Position numbers and translations under genes: made by a program
The notes under the pieces: generated by a model
The model's database searches: none
What the model saw: only the letters and a program-made list of their open reading frames with translations
What the model was told of the DNA's origin: nothing
In this document: one piece after another, positions 54,354 through 62,737 of the stretch
How positions within the stretch are numbered: the stretch's first letter is position 1
Layout of the letters: each line of letters starts with the position of its first letter
Assembly (NCBI GenBank): GCA_018261755.1
Contig: JAGTRJ010000006.1
Location: 1 to 64,000, forward strand
Direction: 5' to 3'
Length of the DNA: 64,000 nt
From: Burkholderiaceae bacterium
GTDB lineage: Bacteria > Pseudomonadota > Gammaproteobacteria > Burkholderiales > Burkholderiaceae_D

Positions 54354-54968
54354 CTATATTTCGGTTTGCTCGGAAATCTCCAGTGCATCATCTACTTCGA
54401 TGCCGAGGTATCTGACTGTACTTTCCAACTTGGTGTGGCCGAGCAACAGCTGGACGGCTCTGAGGTTCTTGGTTCGCTTATAGATTAACGTTGCCTTGGT
54501 ACGGCGCATCGAATGCGTTCCGTACGATGATGGGTCCAGTCCGGCAGCTTCAACCCAATGATGAACGATCCGCGCATATTGTCGTGTCGAGACATGTGGC
54601 GAACTTGCAATTCTGCTAGGGAATAGGAACTGATCGCCTCGCAGATGATCCTTTTCAAGCAATGCCGACACCGCAGATCTTGTTGGCTCCGTTAATTCGA
54701 ACTGTACGGGCCGCTGCGTCTTTCTCTGGATAACCATGGCTCGGGTAAGAACCTGGTTCCCATGAGTGACATCACGCACGCGAAGGCTGACGAGATCGCA
54801 GCCCCGCAGCTTGCTGTCGATTGCCAGGTTGAACATGGCTAAGTCGCGGACGGCACGCGCATTCTGTAGGTGGATTCGGATGGCCCAAATGTCCTTCGGC
54901 TTCAGGGGCGGCTTCTGGCCAACCAGCTTGCCCTTGTTCCATGCAACGCGTTTGTTTGTTGTTTCCAT
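54354..54968 (-). CDS. Short tyrosine recombinase/integrase (FimB-size)
   Basis: The 204-residue protein is a catalytic-domain-only tyrosine recombinase, with Arg55 (KLRGCDLVSL), Lys83 (QRKTQRPV), HSMRR (152-156), GHTKLEST (His178) and Tyr187 (VRYLG). It lacks the N-terminal core-binding domain, as do FimB/FimE. It is in the middle of the cargo and convergent with the DUF4917-like gene. It may be a relic of, or a helper for, cargo acquisition. The 383 bases upstream hold no other gene apart from the promoter of the next gene. Confidence 0.85.
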   Translation of the reverse strand: METTNKRVAWNKGKLVGQKPPLKPKDIWAIRIHLQNARAVRDLAMFNLAIDSKLRGCDLVSLRVRDVTHGNQVLTRAMVIQRKTQRPVQFELTEPTRSAVSALLEKDHLRGDQFLFPSRIASSPHVSTRQYARIVHHWVEAAGLDPSSYGTHSMRRTKATLIYKRTKNLRAVQLLLGHTKLESTVRYLGIEVDDALEISEQTEI

Positions 54969-55297
54969 GACAGACTCCTTGGTTGTTGATCGGAGTCATA
55001 TTGTTTAACCTATTCAGGAATGGCTGCTGTGGGGTAGTAAGCCGAATTCGTGCTATCGGCCACAACCAGCCAGTCAGAGCCCCTCCGGCATGGTCGTTCA
55101 TGCGGCTGCTTCACTCTAACCAGCCTGATGAGCGACCGGTATCAGGGGTTGCTGTTGATTGTGTCGCCGTAGCATCTTGAAGGTCTACTGCTCCCGATTG
55201 CAAACATATGTTCTTGCCTTGTTGCCGATAGTCGGCGGTCCTACAAGAGGGCTCCTTGGTTATTGGCTAGCAAGGGCGAGAGTTCTGGAACTGTGTA

Positions 55298-55326
55298 TTG
55301 ACTGGTAAATTTTGAGAGAATAGAAG
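55298..55326 (+). promoter_or_regulatory. Sigma-70-like promoter of the HD/Hsp90-like gene
   Basis: TTGACT (55298-55303), a 17-base spacer, then TAGAAG, 26 bases before the GTG start. Confidence 0.45.
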
Positions 55327-55351
55327 AAATAGAAATCAACAGGAGGTAACC

Positions 55352-58117
55352 GTGCTGGTGAGAGATCCCGTCGAAGAACTAAAAAGTACGAGAGTCTTTT
55401 CACATCTCGCCTTGCAAAGCCCGGAGTATGCGGATCGTGCCGTTCGATTTGCAAAGACGATCGCGCCTATTCTGGCGACGACCATCCAGCACTTTCCTTT
55501 GTATACACGCCATGATGCGCACCATGGATTCCAGGTGGTCCGCCGCCTGGAAAACGTCCTGCTGGGTGACTGCCTGGAGATGGGATCAAGCAAGTCACTC
55601 GGGGAGCCTGAGCTGTTTCTCCTGATCGCTGCAGCCTACGCTCATGACCTTGGCATGACAGTATTTCCAGGCGAGGAAACAGCACTCAGAGCGACGTTGG
55701 ACCTTCCAGAGCATAGGTGGGAAACCAGTGTTCCGCTGACGGACCACCTGCGTCGCGAACATTCCAAGCGGGGGGGCGCATATATTCACAAAAATGCCCT
55801 GGCAATGGGAGTTCCTGAAAATTTAGTCGCCCCCTTGGATTGGATCATGAAGTCGCACAACCTGAGCATTTCGGAGTTGGAAGCGAATCTGCGGAAACCG
55901 TTTGCTGCGGATGGTCGTGTCCTGGACGTTCGGCAGCTTGCTGCCATTCTGTGCTGCGCCGACGCCATCGAATTTAGCGATACGCGTGTTCTGGATGGTG
56001 TTGTCGATCTGGCTCGACAGACCGCCGGCGATGCGGCAGCGATCTCTTTCCGGGAAAACAGAAAGCACGATTGCATCCGTGACAGCTTGGCGGTGACTGA
56101 TGACGGTCAGGTGGTCGTGAGCGGTACGTTCGACGACGGCGACGTGCTTGCGCTCGCGCATCGCACGTTTGATGATATGGAGGGGTGGATTCGTGGCTAC
56201 TGCGACATCGATCGACAGTCGAAAATCCCCCGGCTGAGGATTCGGCCTGAGCCGTTCGTGCGGAGGTTAGATTTGCCGGGCGCAACGTTCGAGCGCTTGG
56301 GCATAAGAATGAGCAAGCGGGCGGTGATCGACTTGATTGCGTCGAACGCGGTCTGGAAGAGATCGATGGGCGCGCCGATTCGCGAGTTGGTTCAAAACGC
56401 GGTGGAGGCATGCCGATTCCGAAAGCATCATTCTAGTCCCGCCGATGATTACCAGCCGCAGGTCAGGATTGAATTTGATCGTGCAAGGCACACGGTTACA
56501 GTGATGGACAACGGTTGTGGGATGTCGCTCCGAACCATCCTGAACCACTTTCTGAGCGTAGCAAGCAGTAGGGCCAAGGAGCCTGCCTACGCATCAAAAT
56601 CGTATGCTCCGATTGCTCGCTTCGGAACAGGTTTCTGGTCGGTTTTTACTATCGCGACCAAGGCAGACATCCGTTCTCTGGCTTTCGAAGCAGGGAACGC
56701 CAAGGGCATCGGACTTCAGTTCGAAGTCTCCCTCGACGAACTCAAGGACTACACGGTGTTCCGAGACTGCCCCATGATCCCGGGCACGTCAGTGACCCTG
56801 TCCCTGATTGAAGATATCGTCGTCGACGATGTATTTGAGCAGTGTCGTAACCTTCTGGTGTGTGCGGCCGTGCCCATCGATTTGGGCCTAGACGGGGTTG
56901 TGGACAAGATTCCGGAGACTGTTCCGGACGTGACCCCTACGCAGCTTCTGGGAGCCAAGATGTCCGCAATGGAGGCAGATGGCCTACACATGTTCCAATG
57001 GCGCGGAGAGCGGCCGGGCGTCGACGTCGCCATAGGACTGGTTTACCGACTGGAAGAACAGAAAGTCACGTTTCGCCTGAATGAACACACCTCGGTCATA
57101 TCAAGAATTCGTGCGTCGGGCATGTATACCACGGCGGTCTGCGGATTTTCTGCACCGCTAAGACTATCCACCATATGTCTCGATCTATGGCGAGTCGGCA
57201 CTGCTGTTGCGAATATTCAGTCACCTCAGGGAATCGAGTACTCGCTCGATCGGGGTCAGGTGCTTGAGTCGGAGCAGAGCATTAAGATGGGCCGGGTGAT
57301 AACCCAATGCATACATGATGGCTATCGGGCGTTTCTGAATGAACGCGGCGCCTACGATCCAGAGTCTATCTACCGCCTCACAATGGAGTCCGAGCTTAGT
57401 GGAGGCGGAGCCTTCGATCAGTACACCGGAAATGAGCTTTCTGTGGCGGCCGAGGACTATCCGGATTTGCTGTGTTTTCGGCTCTATGAGGTTGACCTCT
57501 CACGCAAATTTCAGGAAGCGAGGGTTCTCCATCTGGATTGGCCGGACCTGCGTAAGCTGTCAGGGAACTGCGTCGTAGCTCAGACGGCGTTGAGCTTACC
57601 AGCACCAGATGGACAATTCCGGGGCCTCTATCCGGAGCAGCTAATGGAGTTGGCGTACTCTGCGGCAATGATAATTAAATGTCAGCAGGGATCGTCCGGG
57701 CCCCTGTATCTACTTGAGGCAAATCGACGTGCCTCAATGCTTTTCGATGCAGACCCGGCAAGCACGATCCAGATGGTGGCGTTGCCTCTCAGGCCGGATA
57801 GCAGCAATGTTCATATACTCATGCAGAGGTGGAGTCTGCAGAACTTGACTCTTGCTTCAAGCCAGCACCAGATCATTGCACAGGTGCAAGGTCGATGGAC
57901 AGGTGCTATGTATTCGCGCGATTTCGAGAATCCTCTCGGCGCTCCGTATATCTTCCTTGGTCGGCATCGAGTGGTCATAAAAAGGGGTTCAAAGCTGCAT
58001 GAACACTGCAGCGCGTTGGCTGAGCAGAAGCGCTTGAGCAAGTTGGCCGATTTGATAGATGACCTTCAGCTGCATTCGCAAGGATTCGCCCCTGAAGCGG
58101 TACGCGAGTTGGTTTAG
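55352..58117 (+). CDS. HD-domain protein fused to Hsp90-type (GHKL) ATPase
   Basis: The 921-residue protein opens with an HD hydrolase-like region: His in DAHHGF (55-60), AYAHDLGM (96-102), EHSKRG and CADAIEFSD (202-210). It then carries an Hsp90/HtpG-like ATPase: RELVQNAVEACRF (344-356), VMDNGCGMS (384-392), ARFGTGFWSVF (422-432) and PGTSVTLSL. The C-terminal ~380 residues are unassigned. It starts at GTG after a strong GGAGGTAACC. It is followed on the same strand by a Lit-like protease gene. I infer a sensor/chaperone that controls the protease, or a nucleotide hydrolase that acts beside it. No characterised system with this pair is known to me. Confidence 0.8.
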   Translation: MLVRDPVEELKSTRVFSHLALQSPEYADRAVRFAKTIAPILATTIQHFPLYTRHDAHHGFQVVRRLENVLLGDCLEMGSSKSLGEPELFLLIAAAYAHDLGMTVFPGEETALRATLDLPEHRWETSVPLTDHLRREHSKRGGAYIHKNALAMGVPENLVAPLDWIMKSHNLSISELEANLRKPFAADGRVLDVRQLAAILCCADAIEFSDTRVLDGVVDLARQTAGDAAAISFRENRKHDCIRDSLAVTDDGQVVVSGTFDDGDVLALAHRTFDDMEGWIRGYCDIDRQSKIPRLRIRPEPFVRRLDLPGATFERLGIRMSKRAVIDLIASNAVWKRSMGAPIRELVQNAVEACRFRKHHSSPADDYQPQVRIEFDRARHTVTVMDNGCGMSLRTILNHFLSVASSRAKEPAYASKSYAPIARFGTGFWSVFTIATKADIRSLAFEAGNAKGIGLQFEVSLDELKDYTVFRDCPMIPGTSVTLSLIEDIVVDDVFEQCRNLLVCAAVPIDLGLDGVVDKIPETVPDVTPTQLLGAKMSAMEADGLHMFQWRGERPGVDVAIGLVYRLEEQKVTFRLNEHTSVISRIRASGMYTTAVCGFSAPLRLSTICLDLWRVGTAVANIQSPQGIEYSLDRGQVLESEQSIKMGRVITQCIHDGYRAFLNERGAYDPESIYRLTMESELSGGGAFDQYTGNELSVAAEDYPDLLCFRLYEVDLSRKFQEARVLHLDWPDLRKLSGNCVVAQTALSLPAPDGQFRGLYPEQLMELAYSAAMIIKCQQGSSGPLYLLEANRRASMLFDADPASTIQMVALPLRPDSSNVHILMQRWSLQNLTLASSQHQIIAQVQGRWTGAMYSRDFENPLGAPYIFLGRHRVVIKRGSKLHEHCSALAEQKRLSKLADLIDDLQLHSQGFAPEAVRELV

Positions 58118-58341
58118 AGTACCTCTCCAGCGAATCAGGAGGCGAAGCAATCGCCGAGGGAAAATCAATTCGTTCAGTGGTGCCGATGTTGTGGAATTTA
58201 TGTCGGCGCTCTGCTGAGCGCTCCTGTGCCCAACCTCGACCGAACATTTATGCAGGCCTATCTGTCCAAATTCGCGGTGCCGGCTCTCTTTCTCCGGGTG
58301 CATAATCAATGGATTGCACGTAAGAACGTTTAGGTAGACTC

Positions 58342-59226
58342 ATGGATAGAGACACCCACACCCTGATGGAGCCTCTGTTCAAATACGCGAACAGAACTCC
58401 CTTTAACATCGCTCCAGAGCGCGGACAGGCTCTGGCCGATGAGATATTCAAAACCGCGCGTTGGAAACTCACTGCGATGGATGGGAAGGCGAATTTCCAC
58501 GCTTATCCACAAGAGGCTAAGGTGAGCGCGACGCATGCGGGCCTCGCCAGTCTCTGGTGCCTGTCTTTCGTCGCCTACCACCTGACCGACATTGCATCCC
58601 GGCGGCAGAGGAGCGCGGACAGGTCGGAGCAGCATATCGATATTGGAGAGTCCTGCGCGTTGTTGCGGCTCGGGGAGTACCTAGCTTATGCGCGCTCGCT
58701 TTTCCGAGGTGACCGCGAGTGGCCTGAGCCACTACAACTCCCCGACGTCAATGCACCGTTCGACTCGGAGGCAGGGCGAGTGAACAACGTCTTCTTTGGC
58801 GCACTTGCATGGGTGCTCTTGCATGAAATTGGGCATGTGCACCTGAAGCATGAGCAGTTCATTCCAGCTGACCAGCGGGTTCGGCAGGAGTTTGTGGCGG
58901 ATGACTTCGCCACTCGCTGGATTCTAGACCGTTCAGGCCAGGGATTGCAGAGGGAGTTTCGCATCCTGATTGTGTGCGTCGCGCTCGCATGGCTCTTTCT
59001 CAACGAGGAGGCGATCGGAAAGGGGGCGGATCACCCTCCAGCCTTCCTTCGATTTCAGGAAGCTGTAGCCCACTTCGATATGGGGGAGCGGAGCCCTGCC
59101 CTCGAGAACGCCTCCTATCTGTTCATGGCTATCTTTGACTCGGAGACGGAGCCTCCTGCCTTTGATACCCCGCTGCAGGTGTTCGAGTGGGTGAAAGACC
59201 GGCTGGACAAGCTCTTCCCACGGTAA
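58342..59226 (+). CDS. Lit-like zinc protease (peptidase U49 family)
   Basis: The 294-residue protein has the zinc-protease motif in VLLHEIGHVHLKHEQF (HEIGH at 161-165), then QEFVADDFATRWILDR, which supplies a likely third ligand. Length (about 297) and motif position agree with E. coli Lit, the phage-exclusion protease that cleaves EF-Tu after T4 Gol peptide appears. Identity to Lit is by fold pattern; the substrate is unknown. It lies 224 bases after the HD/Hsp90-like gene with no terminator visible between, so it may be co-transcribed or have its own promoter. It is the last cargo gene before the right end. Confidence 0.75.
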   Translation: MDRDTHTLMEPLFKYANRTPFNIAPERGQALADEIFKTARWKLTAMDGKANFHAYPQEAKVSATHAGLASLWCLSFVAYHLTDIASRRQRSADRSEQHIDIGESCALLRLGEYLAYARSLFRGDREWPEPLQLPDVNAPFDSEAGRVNNVFFGALAWVLLHEIGHVHLKHEQFIPADQRVRQEFVADDFATRWILDRSGQGLQREFRILIVCVALAWLFLNEEAIGKGADHPPAFLRFQEAVAHFDMGERSPALENASYLFMAIFDSETEPPAFDTPLQVFEWVKDRLDKLFPR

Positions 59227-59434
59227 TGCAAAGGTCCAGCCAATGAGATGGAGCGCCATGCGACAGCTATTTTCAGCATTGCGGCCGCTCAATAGATGCA
59301 GGTTGGCCGGCAGCAAATGGCCCGGAGTGTGAGTTCGACGGATCAGGGCGCCACGTGTAGCGCCGATCAAAGTCGAACGGCCGGTAACGATCACACTGCG
59401 GACTGCTGGGGCTGTCTAGCTGACTGACCGTTGT

Positions 59435-59550
59435 GGCCGAATAGTCGCCGAAAAATAATGAAGGCCGGGCAAATGCCCGGCCTTCTATGTCATTATGTTC
59501 CCGACAGACTTTATTCTCGTCCGACAGACTTTATTGTTTTAGATCATCAC
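59435..59550. repeat. Transposon right-end copy 2, adjoining amtB
   Basis: Direct repeat of 35554-35670. CCGACAGACTTTATT units are at 59501 and 59521. Its terminal TTTTAGATCA is followed by TCAC, which includes the amtB stop codon (complement of TCA at 59547-59549). The 208 bases between the Lit-like gene and this end show no gene. Confidence 0.8.
59461..59484 (-). terminator. amtB terminator inside the transposon right end
   Basis: Perfect 10-bp stem AAGGCCGGGC / GCCCGGCCTT with a 4-base loop. On the minus strand it is followed by CATTATTTTT. It serves amtB although it belongs to the mobile element. Confidence 0.8.
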
Positions 59551-60749
59551 CAGCTGGTATCGCGATCGGACGTGGCGCTGATCTTGTGGATGGCCAAATC
59601 CGCACCCTGGAATTCTTCTTCCGGGTCAAGGCGGATGCCGACGGTCTTCTTCAGCGTGCCATATACGACCACGCCCGCAATCAATGCAATCGCCACGCCC
59701 ATGGCCGTGCCGATCAGTTGCGACATGAACGATACGCCGCCGATGCCGCCAAGCGATTTCAAGCCGAAAATGCCGGCCGCGATCCCGCCCCAGGCGCCGC
59801 ACAAGCCGTGCAGCGGCCACACGCCGAGCACGTCGTCGATCTTCCACTTGTTTTGCACCAGCGTGAACATCCAGACGAAAATCGCGCCGGCAATGCCGCC
59901 GGTCACCAGCGCGCCGAGTGGGTGCATCAGGTCGGAACCGGCGCAAACGGCGACCAGGCCAGCCAGCGGACCGTTGTAAACGAAGCCGGGGTCATTCTTG
60001 CCCAGAACCCACGCCATCAACGTGCCTCCAACCATCGCCATCAGAGAATTCATCGCTACCAGGCCATTCATCTTGTCCATCGTCTGCGCGCTCATGACGT
60101 TGAAACCGAACCAGCCGACCGTCAGAATCCATGCGCCCAGCGCCAGGAACGGGATGCTGGATGGCGGATGCGATGCCACCGCGCCGCTCTTGTGATAACG
60201 GCCACGGCGCGCGCCCAGCAGGATCACCGCCGGTAGCGCCACCCAGCCGCCGAACGCATGCACCACCACCGAACCGGCGAAATCATGGAACTCTGCCGAA
60301 AAAGCCGCCTTCAGCCATTCCTGGATGCCAAACGCCTGGTTCCACGCAATGCCCTCGAAAAATGGATAGAAAAAACCGACCAGCACCGCGGTCGCGATCA
60401 TCTGCGGATTGAATTTCGCCCGCTCGGCAATGCCGCCGGATATGATGGCCGGAATCGCGGCGGCAAAGGTCAGCAGGAAAAAGAACTTCACCAGCTCGAA
60501 GCCATTTTTATCGGCTAGTACCTCGGCGCCCGAGAAAAAATTCACGCCATAGGCGATACTGTAGCCAATGAAAAAATACGCGATGGTCGAGACCGAAAAA
60601 TCGAGCAGGATCTTGACCAGCGCATTCACCTGGTTTTTGCGGCGCACGGTTCCCAGTTCCAGAAAGGCGAAGCCGGCGTGCATCGCCAGGATCATGATCG
60701 CGCCAAGCAGGATGAACAACGCATCGGCACTGTTTTTGAGCACATCCAT
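59547..60749 (-). CDS. amtB: AmtB ammonium transporter
   Basis: The 400-residue membrane protein has the Amt signature: ADALFILLGAIMILAMHAGFAFLELGTVRRKNQ at the start, then FDFAGSVVVHAFGGW-like (HDFAGSVVVHAFGGW), WFGFNVMSA and VNNPLG-region equivalents with the twin His of the pore (VVHAFGG and LHGLCGAWG). It imports ammonium across the inner membrane. No glnK lies beside it. The C-terminus ends DRDTSW, and the stop codon is the insertion point of the transposon, so the protein is left complete. A sigma-54 promoter lies upstream. Confidence 0.93.
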   Translation of the reverse strand: MDVLKNSADALFILLGAIMILAMHAGFAFLELGTVRRKNQVNALVKILLDFSVSTIAYFFIGYSIAYGVNFFSGAEVLADKNGFELVKFFFLLTFAAAIPAIISGGIAERAKFNPQMIATAVLVGFFYPFFEGIAWNQAFGIQEWLKAAFSAEFHDFAGSVVVHAFGGWVALPAVILLGARRGRYHKSGAVASHPPSSIPFLALGAWILTVGWFGFNVMSAQTMDKMNGLVAMNSLMAMVGGTLMAWVLGKNDPGFVYNGPLAGLVAVCAGSDLMHPLGALVTGGIAGAIFVWMFTLVQNKWKIDDVLGVWPLHGLCGAWGGIAAGIFGLKSLGGIGGVSFMSQLIGTAMGVAIALIAGVVVYGTLKKTVGIRLDPEEEFQGADLAIHKISATSDRDTSW

Positions 60750-60800
60750 TTAAAAAATCTCCCAGTTAAAGTGCATCATCAAAACGATTTCGCGTTATCA

Positions 60801-60816
60801 AGCAATAAGCGTTCCA
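60801..60816 (-). promoter_or_regulatory. Sigma-54 promoter of amtB
   Basis: On the minus strand TGGAACGCTTATTGCT fits the -24/-12 consensus (TGGCAC-N5-TTGCW) with one mismatch and the exact GG-N10-GC spacing, about 52 bases before the start codon. Nitrogen control of amtB is expected. Confidence 0.75.
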
Positions 60817-60897
60817 ATTTGGCGCACAACACAGGCAATTGATTTTATTGAATAATCTTTAAAAGATGTTTACGTTTGGACAAACCGCACCACAATC

Positions 60898-60914
60898 GCG
60901 CCACGTTCTGGTGC
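60898..60914. promoter_or_regulatory. NtrC-like enhancer site upstream of amtB
   Basis: GCGCCACGTTCTGGTGC resembles the NtrC palindrome (GCACC...GGTGC). It lies about 85 bases upstream of the sigma-54 promoter; a further GCACCA at 60887 may extend it. It also lies just before the aat start. Confidence 0.55.
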
Positions 60915-60930
60915 ATGCAAGGGCACAAAA

Positions 60931-61653
60931 ATGATCCCGTGGCTGGAAACAGGCGCACCATTTCCGGACGTATCGACCGCGCTGACCGAAGATAGCGGCG
61001 CGCCCGGCCTGCTGGCTGCCAGCGCCAGCCTTTCGCCGATGCAATTGCTCGACGCCTACCGCCACGGCATCTTCCCCTGGTATTCGATTGGCCAGCCGGT
61101 GCTGTGGTGGAGCACCGATCCGCGGATGGTGCTGAAAACCGACCAGTTCAAGATTTCGCGCAGCCTGGAAAAACGGCTGAAACAGGTAAGAAACAGCATG
61201 CAGTCCGACCGGCGCTGGCAAGTCACCTTCGACGCAGCCTTTACCGACGTGATGCGCGCCTGCGCGGCGCCACGCAAGCACGATGATGGCACCTGGATCA
61301 CCGATGAAATCATTGCCGGCTATACCTCGCTCCATCGGCAGGGACTGGCGCATTCAGTCGAGCTTTGGCACAACGGCAGACTGGCCGGCGGGCTGTACGG
61401 CGTGGCGATTGGCCGGATGTTTTACGGCGAATCGATGTTCGCCCGCGAAACCGACGCTTCCAAGGTCGCGCTCGCCTGGCTGGTGCATTTTCTGAAAAAC
61501 CACGGCGTTTCGATGATAGACTGCCAGCAGGAAACCGCGCACCTCGCATCGCTGGGCGCGGCACCGATTCCCCGCAGCGACTTCATCGCGCACTTGCGGC
61601 AGGCAGTTGAAGCACCGCCGATTGGCCCGTGGGAACCGGTATCACCGATATGA
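60931..61653 (+). CDS. aat: Leucyl/phenylalanyl-tRNA-protein transferase
   Basis: The 240-residue protein matches Aat: [30 protein letters not shown], then [43 protein letters not shown] and [19 protein letters not shown]. It adds Leu/Phe to N-terminal Arg/Lys of proteins for the N-degron pathway. It is followed after 21 bases by pyrD, an order common in Burkholderiales. Start ATG at 60931; its promoter must overlap the amtB control region. Confidence 0.94.
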   Translation: MIPWLETGAPFPDVSTALTEDSGAPGLLAASASLSPMQLLDAYRHGIFPWYSIGQPVLWWSTDPRMVLKTDQFKISRSLEKRLKQVRNSMQSDRRWQVTFDAAFTDVMRACAAPRKHDDGTWITDEIIAGYTSLHRQGLAHSVELWHNGRLAGGLYGVAIGRMFYGESMFARETDASKVALAWLVHFLKNHGVSMIDCQQETAHLASLGAAPIPRSDFIAHLRQAVEAPPIGPWEPVSPI

Positions 61654-61674
61654 CAACCAAACTGAATTTCCAAC

Positions 61675-62715
61675 ATGCTTGAAAAACTGCTTTACTCGCT
61701 GGCGCGCCCGGTCCTGTTCTCGCTCGATCCGGAGAATGCGCACACCCTGACCATGGCTTCGCTGAAAGTCGCCTCTTCGCTTGGCCTGACCAGCATCCTG
61801 CCGAAACCGCCGGCCGATCCGCGCACCGTGATGGGGCTGACGTTCCCGAACCCGGTCGGTCTGGCCGCCGGACTGGACAAGAATGGCGATTGCGTCGATG
61901 GCGTTGCCAGCATGGGCTTCGGTTTCATCGAGGTCGGCACGGTCACGCCGCGTCCGCAGCCGGGCAACCCGAAGCCGCGCATGTTCCGCCTGACTTCGGC
62001 TCAAGCGCTGATCAACCGCATGGGGTTCAACAACCACGGCGTGGACGAACTGGTCGCCAACGTGCAAAAGTCACGTTTCTACCAGAAAAAGCAGGGCATC
62101 CTCGGCCTGAACATCGGCAAGAACGCCGATACGCCGATCGAGCGCGCGGCCGACGATTACCTGATCTGCCTGAACAAGGTTTACCCTTTCGCCGATTACG
62201 TCGCGGTCAACATTTCATCGCCCAACACCAAGAACCTGCGCCAGTTACAGGGGGCATCCGAAATCGATTCGCTGCTGGGGCAACTGAAGGAAGCACAACT
62301 GCGGCTGGCGGATGACCACAAGCGCTACGTGCCGATTGCGGTCAAAATCGCGCCGGACATCGACAGCGAGCAAATCAAGGCAATTTCCGAAGCGCTGCTA
62401 AAGAACAAAATGGATGGCGTGATCGCCACCAACACGACGATTAGCCGCGACGCTGTGGCCGGCCTGCCGAATGCGGAACAGGCTGGCGGCCTGTCCGGCG
62501 CGCCGGTGACCGACATGTCGACCCGGGTGATCCGCGCGCTGAAAACGGAGCTTGGCGACGCACTGCCGATCATCGGCGTCGGCGGTATCATGAGCGGCGA
62601 CGATGCGAAAGCGAAGATCGCTGCCGGCGCCGATCTGGTCCAGCTTTATACCGGCCTGATCTACCGTGGCCCGGCGCTGGTGAAGGAATGCGCGGCGGCT
62701 TTGCGGCAGCGATAA
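61675..62715 (+). CDS. pyrD: Dihydroorotate dehydrogenase (quinone), class 2
   Basis: The 346-residue protein has the class-2 N-terminal membrane-associated helix ([24 protein letters not shown]) and the FMN barrel: [38 protein letters not shown] with the catalytic Ser, GGLSGAPV and GVGGIMSG. It oxidises dihydroorotate with quinone as acceptor at the inner membrane in pyrimidine synthesis. Probably co-transcribed with aat. Confidence 0.95.
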   Translation: MLEKLLYSLARPVLFSLDPENAHTLTMASLKVASSLGLTSILPKPPADPRTVMGLTFPNPVGLAAGLDKNGDCVDGVASMGFGFIEVGTVTPRPQPGNPKPRMFRLTSAQALINRMGFNNHGVDELVANVQKSRFYQKKQGILGLNIGKNADTPIERAADDYLICLNKVYPFADYVAVNISSPNTKNLRQLQGASEIDSLLGQLKEAQLRLADDHKRYVPIAVKIAPDIDSEQIKAISEALLKNKMDGVIATNTTISRDAVAGLPNAEQAGGLSGAPVTDMSTRVIRALKTELGDALPIIGVGGIMSGDDAKAKIAAGADLVQLYTGLIYRGPALVKECAAALRQR

Positions 62716-62737
62716 CAGCAACGCTTCGGGAAACCTC

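Larger units (their letters stand above)
35671..59546. mobile_element. Tn7-like transposon inserted at the amtB stop codon, carrying defence cargo
   Basis: The core genes are tnsA-tnsB-tnsC (minus) and two tniQ genes (plus). The ends match each other: the left begins TGATCGATAGGAATAAAG, and the right, read inward, begins TGATCTAAAACAATAAAG. Both are followed by AGTCTGTC units, which are candidate TnsB binding sites. The 4-base TCAC is present directly outside both ends (35667-35670 and 59547-59550), consistent with a target-site duplication of 4-5 bases. Size is about 23.9 kb. The right end lies at the last codon of amtB, which implies a site-specific TniQ/TnsD-type target. Exact end bases are uncertain by one or two positions. 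Confidence 0.75.

Noticed and set aside
35554-59550. Reading the 117-bp direct repeats as attL/attR of the tyrosine recombinase at 54354
   Set aside because: The repeats contain transposase-type tandem units, and the sequence at 35671 starts a matching inverted end; with TnsABC/TniQ present, tandem Tn7-like insertion explains more. The integrase reading remains a weaker alternative.
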